From: Verrucomicrobiota bacterium
Lineage (GTDB): Bacteria > Verrucomicrobiota > Verrucomicrobiia > Limisphaerales > UBA1319
Reading direction: 5' to 3'
Assembly: GCA_022711435.1 (NCBI GenBank)
Contig: JAKLFB010000005.1
Location: 143,968 to 207,967, forward strand
DNA: 64,000 nt
Shown in pieces: positions 23,542 through 34,700 of this stretch (positions are counted from its first letter, which is position 1; every line of letters starts with the position of its first letter). The notes under the pieces were generated by a model. It did not search any database and was not told the DNA's origin. It worked only from the letters and a program-made list of their open reading frames with translations. The position numbers and the translations under genes are program-made.

Positions 23542-26232
23542 TCAAGCCCTTGGCTGCTCCTCCGGGCCGCGGCTGACGCCGACGTAGCTCATCAGCCCCA
23601 GATCGCGCGCGAGCTGATCGCCCGCAATCTCACCCCGCAGCAGCCGCCGGTACTGGGCAAGCGTTCGGCGGACCACGTCGGGCGGCTCGCCGACAAACTC
23701 CACGCGGAACACCCGGGCGCCGAGGGCGGCCAGGCGGCACGCCCACTCCGCACCGGTCTGCGCGACGCCGTTGAACACCGTGTTGCGGCACCCCGCATCC
23801 GCCCGCACCGGGTGCTCGATCCCGACGCGGTCGCGGAGCCGGACCTCGTGCTTTTCGCACAGCCGTCCGCAGGTCTGATGATCGGCGCCCGCGGACATGA
23901 ACGCGCAAAACACGCAGTGGTCCATGTGGAACATCGGCATGTGCTGGTGGATGGTGATCTCGAACCATGCCGGCGGAGCCGCGCGCAGCAAATCCTCGAG
24001 CTGCGAACCGTTCAGATCGTAGGCGGCGGCCACCCGCTCGAGCCCGCAGCGCCGGATGAAGTGCTCGGCGCTCGACGGGTTGGCGACGTTGAGCGAGAAA
24101 TCGCCCCGCCGGCGCATGCCTGCGAAACCGGCGAGCTGATCGTAATTGCGCACCAGCACGCCATCGGCTCCGGCGTCCCTGATCGGGCGCAGCATCCCCT
24201 CCTCGTCCGGCTTGGTGATCCGAGGCGGGACCAGCCAGATCTCGATGGGGCGGCCCCGGGCGTCCGCGGCGGCCCGCGCTTGACGAACCGCTCGCGCGAA
24301 CTGCCGGAGATCGTCAAGCTCGCAATACACCGTTGCGGCCCCCGACTCGATGGAGGCCTCGAGCTGCGGCATCGTCCGGACCAGCGGAACGATCTCGGGC
24401 TCGCCCGCGGCCGGGTCCGAGCCCGCCGAGGAACCGGGCTCGGACATGGAAAGCCCTGAACCGCAGAACGCCTCCTTTGCCTGTCCTCTCCCCTGCGATG
24501 CGCGGGGGAGAGGACGGCTGAGGGCCGAGGGATCGTTCGCGGGGAGATCGACCGGGGCGGCTCTCAGGGTCCATCGAGGGGTGGCTCTCCGCTGTTCCAG
24601 AAGGCGGCTGACCATCTCGCGTCGGAGCCGGTTGAGCTCGCTGACAGGCAGGATCACGCGGCCTTCGAGCCGGTTGGACAGCCGGCGCAACCGGAACGGC
24701 GTCCCGCCCAGGCGCCCCAGATGGGCGGCCAGCCGCTGCTCATCCAGGGGATGCTGGTCAGCCGGCGTCAGCGGGAGCGCCGAGGGCGTCTCCACGACCG
24801 GCCGGGCCCCGTCCCTGGCACGCAGCAGAAGCGGCTCGCCCGCGGCTCCTTCGACCTCGATGTCGAGCGGCCGTGTGAACCGGGGCGCCTCATGCTGAAA
24901 GGTCCGCTGCAGATGCCGTTCGAGCTCGGGATCGCTGGTCTTCCAGAGGCGATCGCCGGCCTGGACCCTGCGCAGGTCCAGATCGCCCCTGCCGAACGCC
25001 AGCCAGGCGTCCTGGCCGCGCATGTTCACCTCATACACCCGGCCGCCTTCCTCGGGCTGGTCCGGCCTCCCGCCGTCGAACACCACGCCGTCCCCGGGCT
25101 TCAGCGGGCCTAGAAGACGCACGGCGACCCGCCCGCCTCGCACCTGTATCACCTCACCGAGATACACGCCCCGCTTCTTGCCAAAACGCCCGTGGACCAG
25201 CTCGCGGTGGTTGACGCCGCGGAGCCAGCCCGTGTGCAGCCCGCGCGAAAAGGCCATCTCGATCGCATACCGATCGCTCGACGACACAGTCCATTCGGGC
25301 ACGGACGCCCGAGACGGATCGGCATCGAGAGCCGAGGACGGCTCGCGAGCGAGCGACGCCATCAGCCGGTCGATTGCCTGGCGGTAGACCCGGGTGATGT
25401 TGGCGACATACTCGGCAGATTTCAGGCGTCCCTCGATCTTCAGGGTTTGGGCCCCGGCCCGGATCAGATCGGGCAGCAGCTCGAGCCCGGCCAGATCCTG
25501 CGGGCTTAAGAGGTAGCGGCGATCGCCCAAGTCCACCCGCTGGCCATCCCGAACCAGCTCGTAGGGCAGGCGGCATGCCTGGGCGCACACGCCGCGGTTG
25601 GCAGATCGGCCGCCCAGGGACTCGCTCGTCAGGCACTGGCCGGAATAGGCCACGCAGAGCGCCCCGTGCACGAACACCTCGAGCGCCGGCCGCCGATCCG
25701 CCGCCCCGGGCAATGCGGCCGCGCGGATTCGAGCGATCTCCGCGATCGAACATTCCCGAGCCAGAGCCACCATCGAGCAGCCCAGCTGGCGCGCGAACTC
25801 CACACCCGCCGCGCTGGAAATCGTCATCTGCGTCGACGCATGGATCGGAAAATCCGGCGAGATGCTTCGGATCAGACGGCAGATGCCGACGTCCTGGACG
25901 ATGGCGGCGTCGGCGCCGGCGGCGACGATCGCCCGCAGCTCCCGCTCGGCCTGGGCCCATTCGTCCGTAAACACCAGGATGTTGAAGGTGAGATAGCCTT
26001 TGACGCCTCGCTCGTGCAGCCACGCCATGAGCCGCGGCAGATCCTCGAGGGTGAAGTTGTCCGCCCGCATCCGCGCGTTGAACCGCTCGAGCCCGAAATA
26101 GATCGCGTCGGCGCCGTTCTCGACCGCGGCCCGAGCGCACGCCCAATCGCCCGCCGGGGACAGGAGCTCGGGCCCGCCCCCGCCCGGATCGAGCTTGCCT
26201 GGAACCGCATCAGCCATCGTCGCGCCTGTCAT
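23542..26232 (-). CDS. rlhA: U32-family RlhA-like 23S rRNA hydroxylase
   Basis: 896 residues. The U32 family signature is present (EVFVHGALCVAYSGQCLTS, about residues 185-203), together with PELLSPAGDW, IYFGLERFNARMRA, RGVCAQACRLPY and TLKIEGRLKS. The middle part fits DUF3656, and a second barrel-like half (RRRGDFSLNVANPSSAEHFI, EITIHQHMPMFHMDHCVFC, CGRLCEKHEV) is the long form of the family. In E. coli RlhA forms 5-hydroxycytidine in 23S rRNA; related U32 proteins act in ubiquinone hydroxylation. An in-frame palindrome lies in the linker at 24483-24515. ATG 26217 has AGG at better spacing and may be the true start. The exact substrate is inferred from the family. Confidence 0.75.
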   Translation of the reverse strand: MTGATMADAVPGKLDPGGGGPELLSPAGDWACARAAVENGADAIYFGLERFNARMRADNFTLEDLPRLMAWLHERGVKGYLTFNILVFTDEWAQAERELRAIVAAGADAAIVQDVGICRLIRSISPDFPIHASTQMTISSAAGVEFARQLGCSMVALARECSIAEIARIRAAALPGAADRRPALEVFVHGALCVAYSGQCLTSESLGGRSANRGVCAQACRLPYELVRDGQRVDLGDRRYLLSPQDLAGLELLPDLIRAGAQTLKIEGRLKSAEYVANITRVYRQAIDRLMASLAREPSSALDADPSRASVPEWTVSSSDRYAIEMAFSRGLHTGWLRGVNHRELVHGRFGKKRGVYLGEVIQVRGGRVAVRLLGPLKPGDGVVFDGGRPDQPEEGGRVYEVNMRGQDAWLAFGRGDLDLRRVQAGDRLWKTSDPELERHLQRTFQHEAPRFTRPLDIEVEGAAGEPLLLRARDGARPVVETPSALPLTPADQHPLDEQRLAAHLGRLGGTPFRLRRLSNRLEGRVILPVSELNRLRREMVSRLLEQRRATPRWTLRAAPVDLPANDPSALSRPLPRASQGRGQAKEAFCGSGLSMSEPGSSAGSDPAAGEPEIVPLVRTMPQLEASIESGAATVYCELDDLRQFARAVRQARAAADARGRPIEIWLVPPRITKPDEEGMLRPIRDAGADGVLVRNYDQLAGFAGMRRRGDFSLNVANPSSAEHFIRRCGLERVAAAYDLNGSQLEDLLRAAPPAWFEITIHQHMPMFHMDHCVFCAFMSAGADHQTCGRLCEKHEVRLRDRVGIEHPVRADAGCRNTVFNGVAQTGAEWACRLAALGARVFRVEFVGEPPDVVRRTLAQYRRLLRGEIAGDQLARDLGLMSYVGVSRGPEEQPRA
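24483..24515. repeat. palindromic element inside rlhA
   Basis: Perfect 11-base arms GTCCTCTCCCC (24483-24493) and GGGGAGAGGAC (24505-24515) around an 11-base spacer. It falls in the reading frame of the U32 gene, in a low-complexity linker (SRPLPRASQGRGQAKEAF) between two domains. Similar palindromes in intergenic DNA suggest an in-frame REP-like insertion. Confidence 0.5.
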
Positions 26233-26349
26233 GGCCGCCGAACTGAATCGGCGTTAATACCCCGGAACCGTCTCGGTTGCTTTCCTGCGCCCGGCCGTGC
26301 CGGCCGAGCCAGGGCGTCGTCCTGCTGGGACGAAAGGCAGGAGCGGCTC

Positions 26350-27499
26350 CTATTCCTCGCCCTCGTCGTCGCGGGTGCCGGCCATGCGTTTGGCCGGGCA
26401 CCCGGCGCGCAGCCAGCCGTGCACGAATGGATCCAGCTCGCCGTCGAGGACGGCCTGGATATTGCTGGTCTGGACGCCGGTCCGGAGGTCCTTGACCATG
26501 CGATAGGGCTGGAGCACGTAGCTTCGGATCTGGTTGCCCCACGAGATGCTGCCCTTCTCGCCATAGAACTTCTCCATCTCCTGGCGCTGTTCGTCCTCGC
26601 GCAGCGCGTTGAGCTTGGCCAGGAGGATCCGCAATGCAGTGGCCCGGTTCTGATGCTGCGAACGCTGGCTCTGGCACGCCACCACCAGCCCCGTCGGGAT
26701 GTGCTTGATCCGGACCGCCGTCTCCACCTTGTTCACGTTCTGGCCGCCTTTGCCTCCCGACCGGAACGTATCCATCTCCAGCTCTGAAGGCGGCAGCTGG
26801 ATCTCCTCGCCGGCGCTCAGCTCGGCGATCGCGTCCACGCTCGCAAAGCTCGTGTGCCGCCGCTTGTTGGAGTCGAACGGCGAGATCCGCACCAGCCGAT
26901 GGACGCCACGCTCGGCCTTGGCATACCCGTAGGCGAACTCGCCCGCCAGCAGCAGCGTGGCGCTCTTGATCCCGGCCACCTCCCCCGCCAGCGCATCCGT
27001 CACCTCGACCTGCCAGCCGCGCGACTCAGCCCAGCGCTGATACATCCGCAGCAGCATGTTCGCCCAGTCGCACGATTCCGTTCCCCCGGCACCGGCATTG
27101 ATGCTGAGGATGCAGTTGTTGGCATCGTGGGGCCCATTTAGGAACACCTTCAGCTCGAGCGCATCGAGCTCGCCCGCGAACCGGTCAATCTCCGCCTCGA
27201 GCTCCGGCCTCAGTCCCTCCTGCGCCGCCTCGCCCTCGGCTCGAGCCAGATCGAGCAGGGCGCGGAGATCCTCGTTCTGATGCTCGGCTTTGAGGAGCGG
27301 ATCGATCTTGCGCCGAAGGCTGGTGGATTCGTCGATGATCTTCTGCGCCTGGTCGCGCTGGGCCCAGAAGCTCTCCCCGGCCATCAGGGCCTCCAGCTCG
27401 CCCAGACGCTTCTGCACGGTTGCGACGTCAAAGAAACCTCCGCAAATGCGCCAGCTTGTCCGAAACCTCATTCACCCGCGCCAATATGTCGTCCAGCAT
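26350..27499 (-). CDS. prfB: peptide chain release factor 2, programmed +1 frameshift
   Basis: RF2 promotes peptide release at UGA and UAA. The zero frame starts at ATG 27499 and encodes 23 residues (MLDDILARVNEVSDKLAHLR...) up to CTT TGA C, where TGA is 27428-27430; skipping the T at 27430 continues as DVATVQKRLGELEAL. The slippery CTT-TGA-C is preceded by AGG, as in the classic RF2 autoregulatory site. The rest has the SPF recognition motif (RISPFDS) and the GGQ catalytic motif (RSGGKGGQNVNKVETA). About 382 residues in all, normal for RF2. Low RF2 raises frameshifting and so restores RF2. Confidence 0.95.
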
Positions 27500-27805
27500 A
27501 ATTCAGCCGATCTCGTTTGTGCGCAGCGCCACCCCTCTCGCCGCGCCAGGGCACGCCGCCTGCGCGATTCTGCAGGCTCCCCTGCCCCGGCACTACGGAC
27601 TTATGACTTCCTGCGCCCTGTCGATGGGCCATCCGCCCATCGGCAGAAGGGCACAATAGGCCCCCAACGCGCCCCTTGCCCAGCGGAAATTCGGAAGTAA
27701 TTTTTGCACAGACCCTAAGAAGATCAACATTCCCGCGTCATTCTGCGGGCAAAATCCGCAGCTTGCAGCTGGATGCCTCCTCGCGAGCCCTGCCCGATGA
27801 GGTTC
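27500..27805. other. intergenic region between prfB and secreted protein
   Basis: 306 bases. No ORF, tRNA or clear hairpin was recognised. It must hold the promoter of prfB, since the secreted-protein gene upstream ends at 27806, but no convincing -35/-10 pair was picked out. Confidence 0.3.
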
Positions 27806-28561
27806 TCACGGTGTCGCAGGCTGCGCGAACAAGTACCACACCACGTAGGTTGTCGGCGGGGTCTGTGAATCCGTGGACGCCGAGTGGACCAGCAGCATCG
27901 CCCGCGGCTGGCCCAGGGCGAGCGTTTCCGTATGGTCCAGCGACATCTTGCGCGTCGCGACGGCCTTGCGGCCCGGCGCAATTTCGACATGGCTCGGCGC
28001 TAAAGCGGACAGCTCGATCGCCAGCGTGACGTCCGGGCCTCTGCGCTCGGCGTCGCGCGGTGGGGGTTGGGCGGTCAGCCGGATGACGATCCCCACATCC
28101 TGGTATTGAATCGAGTTGATCGCAGGCCCGGGACCGGTGATCCGCGTGCTGATCACCACCGGCTCGCTCGAGCCGAGGTGGATCGACTCGGAATACACGT
28201 TGACGGGCTGGTCGAAGCTGTAAAGGACCCGGGTTGGGCCCTGGCCGGAAAGGGCCAGCTGCAGATCCTGGGCTGACTGCACGCGCTTCGAGCGGGTCAG
28301 GTTCTCGATCTGCGGCAGCCGGTCCGCGCCCGCCTCGACCTCGAGAATCGCCGCCTGGAACCGGGCCGTCAGGACATCGGCGGGACGGCTGGTCAGCGCG
28401 CCCCCGAAAGGCCGCGGAGCCGGGGCGGGCCGAACGATCGGCCGAGCCGGCGGCGGCGGGACCGGAATCGGTTCCACCTCCTGCGCAACGCCGTGGCAAC
28501 CGATGAAAAAGAGAGCCGCCAACGCCAGCGGCCGCCGACTGGATGGTTTCTTCGTATCCAT
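27806..28561 (-). CDS. secreted protein of unknown function
   Basis: 251 residues. A signal-type N-terminus (ALAALFFIGCHGVAQEV) could also be read as a lipoprotein signal ending in IGC. A Pro-rich spacer (VEPIPVPPPPARPIVRP) is followed by a beta-rich domain (RVLYSFDQPVNVYSESIHLG, GIVIRLTAQPPPRD, VTLAIELSALAPSHVEIAPG). That domain resembles the C-terminal part of type II/III secretin or pilus-assembly proteins only faintly. No family is claimed. It lies between the topoisomerase and prfB genes on the same strand. Confidence 0.6.
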   Translation of the reverse strand: MDTKKPSSRRPLALAALFFIGCHGVAQEVEPIPVPPPPARPIVRPAPAPRPFGGALTSRPADVLTARFQAAILEVEAGADRLPQIENLTRSKRVQSAQDLQLALSGQGPTRVLYSFDQPVNVYSESIHLGSSEPVVISTRITGPGPAINSIQYQDVGIVIRLTAQPPPRDAERRGPDVTLAIELSALAPSHVEIAPGRKAVATRKMSLDHTETLALGQPRAMLLVHSASTDSQTPPTTYVVWYLFAQPATP

Positions 28562-28678
28562 AGATGAGATGCGATCAATATAGCCCAGCTCGACCTCGAG
28601 TCGAATCGGATTTGAGGATCCGGGCCCCCGGGGCTGCTCGAAAGGCGCACCGGGGCCGCCGCGCTCGTCGAGCTTGGC

Positions 28679-30823
28679 TCAGGCCAGCGACAGCCGCGAC
28701 ACGGGCGCATCGGGATCCCAGCTGCGCGGAGGCTGGCTATGGACGGAGGCGACGTCCTTGATCGAGATCTGTTTGCCCCGGGCTTTGACGCCCTTGACCG
28801 CCACCTCGGCCGGGCGGCAGGTCTGCTGGTGGATCCGCTGGTACGGGGCGGGCTTATATTTGATGTAGAGCTGCTCCGGCGTGTCGGGCGCGAAGAACAG
28901 CACCTTCGATTTGGGCGGCGCGCAGTGGTAGATCTTGTGCAGGATGGCGCCGCCAATCGTGAACCGCTTCAGCCAGGCCGCGTCCCGATCCGCGTAGGCC
29001 ATCGTCATCACACGGTCCCGATCGGGCGGGCCGCACCAGACAAGATCCGACCCCACAAAAAGCCTCTCCGGAAGATCGATCACCTGGTAATGGCCGTCCC
29101 GAAACACGAGCAGCAGCTTGTCGAAGGCCGAGCAGTCCAGGCGGAACTCGTCCCCGCCGACCTTGTGGCCCAGATAGCCCTTGTCGCGATCGTAGGCGAC
29201 TTTGAAGGACTTGAACGCCGCCTCGCGGGCCTCGACCTCGTCGTAGCGGCTGGATTTCGTCCGGCGGGGATACTCCGGACCGTAGCGCTCGATCAGCTCC
29301 TCCAGATGCCGGATCGCATAGCGGGTCAGCGACTTCAGATTCCGCCGGACCTCCCCCAGCTCTTTCTCCAGGGCCTCCATCTCCTCCCGATGACGGTCCA
29401 GATCGAACTGCGAGATCCGCCGGATCCGGATCGCCAGGAGCGGCTCGATCTCCGCGTCGGCCAGCGGGCGCCGCAGCTTCGCGCGCAGCGGCCGGAAACC
29501 GGCATGGACGGCCGCGAAGATCGCCTCGAGCGTCTTGCACGACTCGATGCGCTGGTAGATCCGGCGCTCGATGAAGATCCGGACCAGGGAGAGAAAATGG
29601 AGCTGGTCTTCGAGCTGGCGCTGGCGAAGCTCGAGCTCGCTCTTCAGCCGCCGCACCAGCTGCTCGGTATTCTCGCGCAGCACCTCGGAGACCGACATCT
29701 CGACCGGACGCCCGCCGCGGATCACGATGATCCGGCTGGCGATGGTCGTCTCGCAATCGGTGAAGGCGTAGAGCGCATCGATCAGCTGCTCCGCGCTCGC
29801 GCCCGGGGGAGCCTTGATCTCGATCTCGACCGCTTCGGAGGTGTAATCCTGGATGCTCTTGACCTTGAGCTTGCCTTTGCGGACGGCCTCCTCGATGGAT
29901 GCCAGCAGGGCTTCGGTGGTCGTCGTGGGCGGGATCTCGGTGATGAGGACGGTCTGGTCGTCCTTGGCCTTGATCCGGGCGCGCACCTTGATGCTGCCGC
30001 GGCCGTCGGCATATTCCCGGGCGTCCATGAGTCCGCCGGAGGGGAAATCGGGCAGGACCTTGAACGGCTGGCCGCCGAGGATGGCGATCTGGGCCTGGAG
30101 AAGCTCGGGGAAATTGTGGGGCAGGATCCGGGCGGCCAGCCCGACCGCAATCCCCTCGGCCCCCAGCATCAGCAGCAGCGGCAGCTTGCAGGGCAGCGTC
30201 ACCGGCTCCTGGCCGCGCCCGTCGTAGGTCGGCGCCTTCTCGGTGAGATGGTCGTGGAAGAGCTCGCGCCGGGCCAGATCCGTCAGCCTGCACTCGATGT
30301 AGCGCGGAGCCGCCGCTTCATCCCCCGTATGCAGGTTCCCAAAGTTGCCCTGGCCTTCGATCAGATAACGCTTGTTCACCAGGCCCACCAGCGCATCCCC
30401 GATCGAGGCATCCCCGTGCGGATGGTATTGCATGCAGTGGCCCACCACGTTGGCCACCTTGATGAACTTCCCGTCGTCCATCTGCCGCAGCGACCACAAG
30501 ATGCGCCGCTGCACCGGCTTGAGCCCGTCGTCCAGATGCGGGATCGCCCGGTCCCGAATCACATACGATGCGTAATCCAGGAAGCTCCGATCCACCCGCC
30601 GATGCAAAGGCAACTCGATCTTCTGAGGATCGAACGGCCGATGGACCGCGACCGGATGGCCCGGGACGGCCTCGGCCACGACCTCCCCCCCGCTCGTTGG
30701 ATCCTGGGGCGGATCCCCGGCCGATCCGCCATCGACCGGCGGCTTCGGGCCGGCATCCGGGACATCATCGCCCCCCGGCCCACGGCCCCCCGCCGGCTTC
30801 TTCCCTGCCTTGCCCCTGCTCAT
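28679..30823 (-). CDS. parC: DNA topoisomerase IV subunit A (ParC-like)
   Basis: 714 residues from ATG 30823. After a Gly/Pro-rich N-terminal extension of about 60 residues come SFLDYASYVIRDRAIPHLDD and GLKPVQRRILWSL, then YHPHGDASIGDALV, EGQGNFGN and AAPRYIECRLT with the catalytic Tyr at about residue 175. A coiled-coil breakage region and a short C-terminus follow. The C-terminus lacks the GyrA box, so ParC/topo IV is more likely than GyrA. It would pass DNA duplexes with a ParE partner, which is not next to it in this window. The start is one base after the stop of the upstream quinone-reductase-like gene, so they form an operon. Confidence 0.85.
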   Translation of the reverse strand: MSRGKAGKKPAGGRGPGGDDVPDAGPKPPVDGGSAGDPPQDPTSGGEVVAEAVPGHPVAVHRPFDPQKIELPLHRRVDRSFLDYASYVIRDRAIPHLDDGLKPVQRRILWSLRQMDDGKFIKVANVVGHCMQYHPHGDASIGDALVGLVNKRYLIEGQGNFGNLHTGDEAAAPRYIECRLTDLARRELFHDHLTEKAPTYDGRGQEPVTLPCKLPLLLMLGAEGIAVGLAARILPHNFPELLQAQIAILGGQPFKVLPDFPSGGLMDAREYADGRGSIKVRARIKAKDDQTVLITEIPPTTTTEALLASIEEAVRKGKLKVKSIQDYTSEAVEIEIKAPPGASAEQLIDALYAFTDCETTIASRIIVIRGGRPVEMSVSEVLRENTEQLVRRLKSELELRQRQLEDQLHFLSLVRIFIERRIYQRIESCKTLEAIFAAVHAGFRPLRAKLRRPLADAEIEPLLAIRIRRISQFDLDRHREEMEALEKELGEVRRNLKSLTRYAIRHLEELIERYGPEYPRRTKSSRYDEVEAREAAFKSFKVAYDRDKGYLGHKVGGDEFRLDCSAFDKLLLVFRDGHYQVIDLPERLFVGSDLVWCGPPDRDRVMTMAYADRDAAWLKRFTIGGAILHKIYHCAPPKSKVLFFAPDTPEQLYIKYKPAPYQRIHQQTCRPAEVAVKGVKARGKQISIKDVASVHSQPPRSWDPDAPVSRLSLA

Positions 30824-30824
30824 G

Positions 30825-31421
30825 TCACGCGGACGGAAAATGCCGGCGCACGATCGAATCGACCTCCTCGAGCCACCGCTGCCGCTGCGCGGGCGTGCTG
30901 ACAATGACCGGGCTGAAGTTTCGGCGAACGACGGTGGGCACGCCGCACAGGCCGAACACGACCTTGCGCCACAGGATCTCGAGAGGATCGCCAAAGAACT
31001 CCTCCTCCTTCTCCTGGGGCGTGTTGGCGGTGTTGAACACGACGCCCACCCGCGCCTTCAGAAGCCCCTCCGATCGGCCTCCGCCCTCGCCGTCCGAGAC
31101 AAACCGGTAGGCGCGCCCGGCGCGCAACACCCGGTCGGTCCAACCCCGCAGAATCGCCGGCGGCTGGCTCCACCAGTTGGGATGCACGATGACGATGCCG
31201 TCCGCAGCGCCGATCTCCTGGCAGTGCGCCTCGATCTCAGCCGGAAGCGCCGGATCCCGGTCCAGCTCCCGCAGCGGCAGGACCGGATCGAACTGCTCGG
31301 CACACAGATCGTGGAAATGAACCGCGTGCCCCAGCACCTCGAGGGCCCGGCGCGCCGCCCCGGCAATCGCGTGGTTGAAGCTGGCCGGATTGGGATGGCC
31401 TAATATGATCGATACGTTCAT
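30825..31421 (-). CDS. NAD(P)H-dependent FMN quinone oxidoreductase family
   Basis: 198 residues from ATG 31421. The flavodoxin-like start MNVSIILGHPNPASFNHAI, then IVIVHPNWWSQPPAILRGWTDRV and a late motif GVVFNTANTPQEKEE are those of the NQO1/MdaB/KefF group. It should reduce quinones or similar acceptors in the cytoplasm with bound FMN or FAD. It precedes the topoisomerase gene by one base; the pairing looks like an operon of convenience. The gene starts in the 294-base divergent gap facing the large secreted protein. Confidence 0.85.
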   Translation of the reverse strand: MNVSIILGHPNPASFNHAIAGAARRALEVLGHAVHFHDLCAEQFDPVLPLRELDRDPALPAEIEAHCQEIGAADGIVIVHPNWWSQPPAILRGWTDRVLRAGRAYRFVSDGEGGGRSEGLLKARVGVVFNTANTPQEKEEEFFGDPLEILWRKVVFGLCGVPTVVRRNFSPVIVSTPAQRQRWLEEVDSIVRRHFPSA

Positions 31422-31715
31422 GAGTCCGTGATGGGCCAGTGCGGGCCGATGGCATGACCGGCGCCCGCCTGGCGGCGGACATAGTAGCGGCAGGCAGGCC
31501 CGGCGCAAGGCCGGAAATCGCTGCGCCGCCAGTCCGGGGATGGCAGGCGAGTGGAGGTGTTGTCTGCTCGATTCAATAGATGCAGCAACGGCCGAAGAGC
31601 CCTGTCCTGCACCCTGCACCCCGTCCGTCGATGCCCCTGCCGATCGCCTTGATTGTCCTTCGGATTGGCGTTATGATAAGGCGTTCGCCGAACGCACCGC
31701 CAAGACCGCACATTT

Positions 31716-34700
31716 ATGTTTTCTATGGCTCGATCGATTCCACGCTCCCTGCTCCTGGCTGGATGTTTGGGAGGCGTCCCCGCCGACGCTGCGACGGCGC
31801 CGACTTGGATCCGGTTCGACCATCTCCCCGATGGCACCCAAGTCAGCAGCCAGTTTGCCGAGCAGGGCGTCAGGTTCATCAACGATTATGTGCCCGGGCA
31901 AGGGTACCGGGCGTGCCCGCAGATTGCGGCCTATCCGCAGGCACGATCCTCGCCGAATGTGCTGGTGAACACCGCCTTTGATCCCGAGGTGTCTTCGAGC
32001 TCGGGCGTGCCGCTCGTGATTCAGTTTGCGCAGCCGGTCTCCGGGGTGGGCGTGCAGCTCGGCTGTGTCGGCGACTGCGGCTCGGTCACGGGGGCCACCG
32101 TGCGGCTGCACGGCCCCTCCGGCGTCGTGACGCAGCGCGTCGTCCTGCCCAACCCGCAGTTCCTCACCGCCGTGCAACTGCTCGATCCCGGGGGCTGCGC
32201 GCGGGTGCTGACAATCGACTACGGCCAGAGCCCGGCGCCCGAGGCGATCGACGATCTGGCCTTCCAGTTCTCGGGCGCCGCCTGCCAGAACTTCGGCGCG
32301 CAAGTGCACATCACCTCGCACACGAACAACCAGTTCGTCAACAGCAGCGCGATCCTCCTGCGCGGCGTGGCGACCAACTCCTCCGGCCTCGTCAGCCACG
32401 TCACAGCCAACGGCGCGCCGGCTCAGCTAACCCCTCGCTCAGCCGCCGGCGACGGCAATGTCTATTATGAATGGAACTGCAGGCTCACTCTGCAGCCGGG
32501 CGCCAACCCGGTGGCCGCGGTGGCCTGGGACGGCAGCCAGACCATTGGCTCCCAAGCCCTGCTGCTGCACTACGGCGCGCCGGCCACGGTCGCCCTCACA
32601 CAGTTCCACCTCACCCAGCGCGGGATCATGCAGAACAGCGCCTGCGACGCCGACAGCCCGCTGGTGGCCGGCAAATTCACCATCGTGCGGATCCAGCTCG
32701 ACGTGCGCACCGCCCTGGGCGAGCCCAGCTACGTGGACGCCGTCGAGCTGTCGTTGTATCGGCGGATCGAGGGCGCAGACCATCTGGTGGACACGGTTTG
32801 GGGGACCCTCCACAGCCCGTATGTCAGCTCGTTCCAATCGCCGTCCCAAATGGCGGGCATTCATTTCTGGATCCGGGGCGACCAAGTGGACGCCGCCGGC
32901 GACTACGCGCTCCGGTTCCAGCCTTGCCTGGGCCTGGATCCGATCGGCCCGCCGCTCGCCCCACCGTGCGCCAGCCCGGTGTTCTCCTTCGAAGAGACCC
33001 GCCCGATCCGGCTCTACATCCTGGGCGCCGAGGCGCCGGTGTTCTCGCCGCTGCTCGGCGAGCAGCATGTGCAGGACGCCTTCGCCCAGCTGTCGACCGT
33101 CGTGCGCGCCTACCCCATCCGCGACGGCTGGTGCGAGTATTGGGATCCGCGGAACATGGGCCTGAAGGTGACGTTCGGCGGGCCGCTGCTCTTCTGCGAC
33201 GGCACTGCAGCCATGACCAGCGGCAGCAGCTATTGCCAGGGCACCGGCTACGAGTGGACCTTCAAGGACACGCATCCCAGCGGCATCTGGCGGGCCGACC
33301 ATGCGCAAGTGGTCGATCTGTCCCGCCCCACCTGCCAGACCAACGGGCTCATCGGCGGCCGCCTGGCCAGCACGAACCTGTTCAATCTGCCGCCGGCCGG
33401 ATCGTTTGGCGTGTTCCGCGGGGGGGCGCATCCCGGCGATGAGCGCAAGTATTTCGTCCCTTTTGACGACAATCACAACGGCCAGATCGACGCCGATGAC
33501 CTCGCGCATTACATCGGCGAATATTGGAACGGCACCCAGTGGTCCACGGACCTGGCCGGCTACCTCCCCGGCCAGACCTTCCGCCAGTTCCAGGATCAGA
33601 ACAGCGACAACTGCTTCGTCGACGGCGAGGGCGAATCGCCCGTGGTGCGGCTCTGGCGCCACGCCAACACCATGCTCTTCGGCCCCTTGGAGGACGCGCG
33701 CAAGCGGTTCAATGACTTTGCATTCGCGGGCGACGCTGCGGCCTATGGTTCGCTCTGGTTCCCGGATCGGTTCCACCCGCAGAACGGCGAGTTTTTCATG
33801 TATGGGCCGGGCGGCTCCGACGGTGGCGTGCTCTCCTGGGCCCGCGTGCGCCACGACCAGACCATGGCCCACGAGCTGGGCCACAACATCGCCGGTCTGA
33901 AGGATCTCTATTGGCCATGGATACCCCAGAGCGACCGCGACGTGCCGGCCTGGCAAGCCTACGTGTTCTACCGCCAGGTGAATGCGGCCGGCCTCACCGA
34001 TATCATGGACGCCTCCACCAATCCCGACGACCACTTCTTCAAATCCGTCAACTATCTGGCCGTTTTCAACAAGCTCCGCTCCGGCAGCAGCGCCAAATCG
34101 GCGGCAGGCCAGGCGGGCCTCGGCCAGATCGGGTTCCGCGTCTGGGGCTTGTTGCAGGGCGATACCCTCCTCTCGGTGGCCAGCGACACGGCCTGGACGG
34201 ACGATTTCTCCGAGCCGGATCCCGAAAGCGCCTGGTTCCTGCGCCTGCGCGACGAGCGAGCTGCCCTTCTCGAACACCGCTTCCCCGTCCGCGCGCTGCA
34301 CCAGGAATCGCGCCAGCCGCTCGATGCCTCGGACATGCTGGCGTTCGACGCCGTGGTGCCGCTCGATCCGCGCGCCGTCTGGGTCGAGCTCTGGCGCGGG
34401 CGCCGGCTCCTCTGGCAGTTGCAGCGCTCGGCCAACGCTCCCCAAGTCCAGGTGCTCGCCCCCAACGGCGGCGAGTCGTTCGGCTCCGACGAGCCGATGC
34501 TCATCCGCTGGTCCGCCGGCGACGCGGACGGCGACCGCCTGCGTTTCAGCGTCAGCAATTCGCCGGGCGGCGGCCGCTGGATGGTCCTGGCCACAGGCCT
34601 GCGCGGCGAAGCCCTGCAATGGAACACCGACCGCATGGCCGGCGGACGCGAGGCGATCATCCGCGTCACCGCCGAGGATGGATTCCATTCGGGCGCGGAC

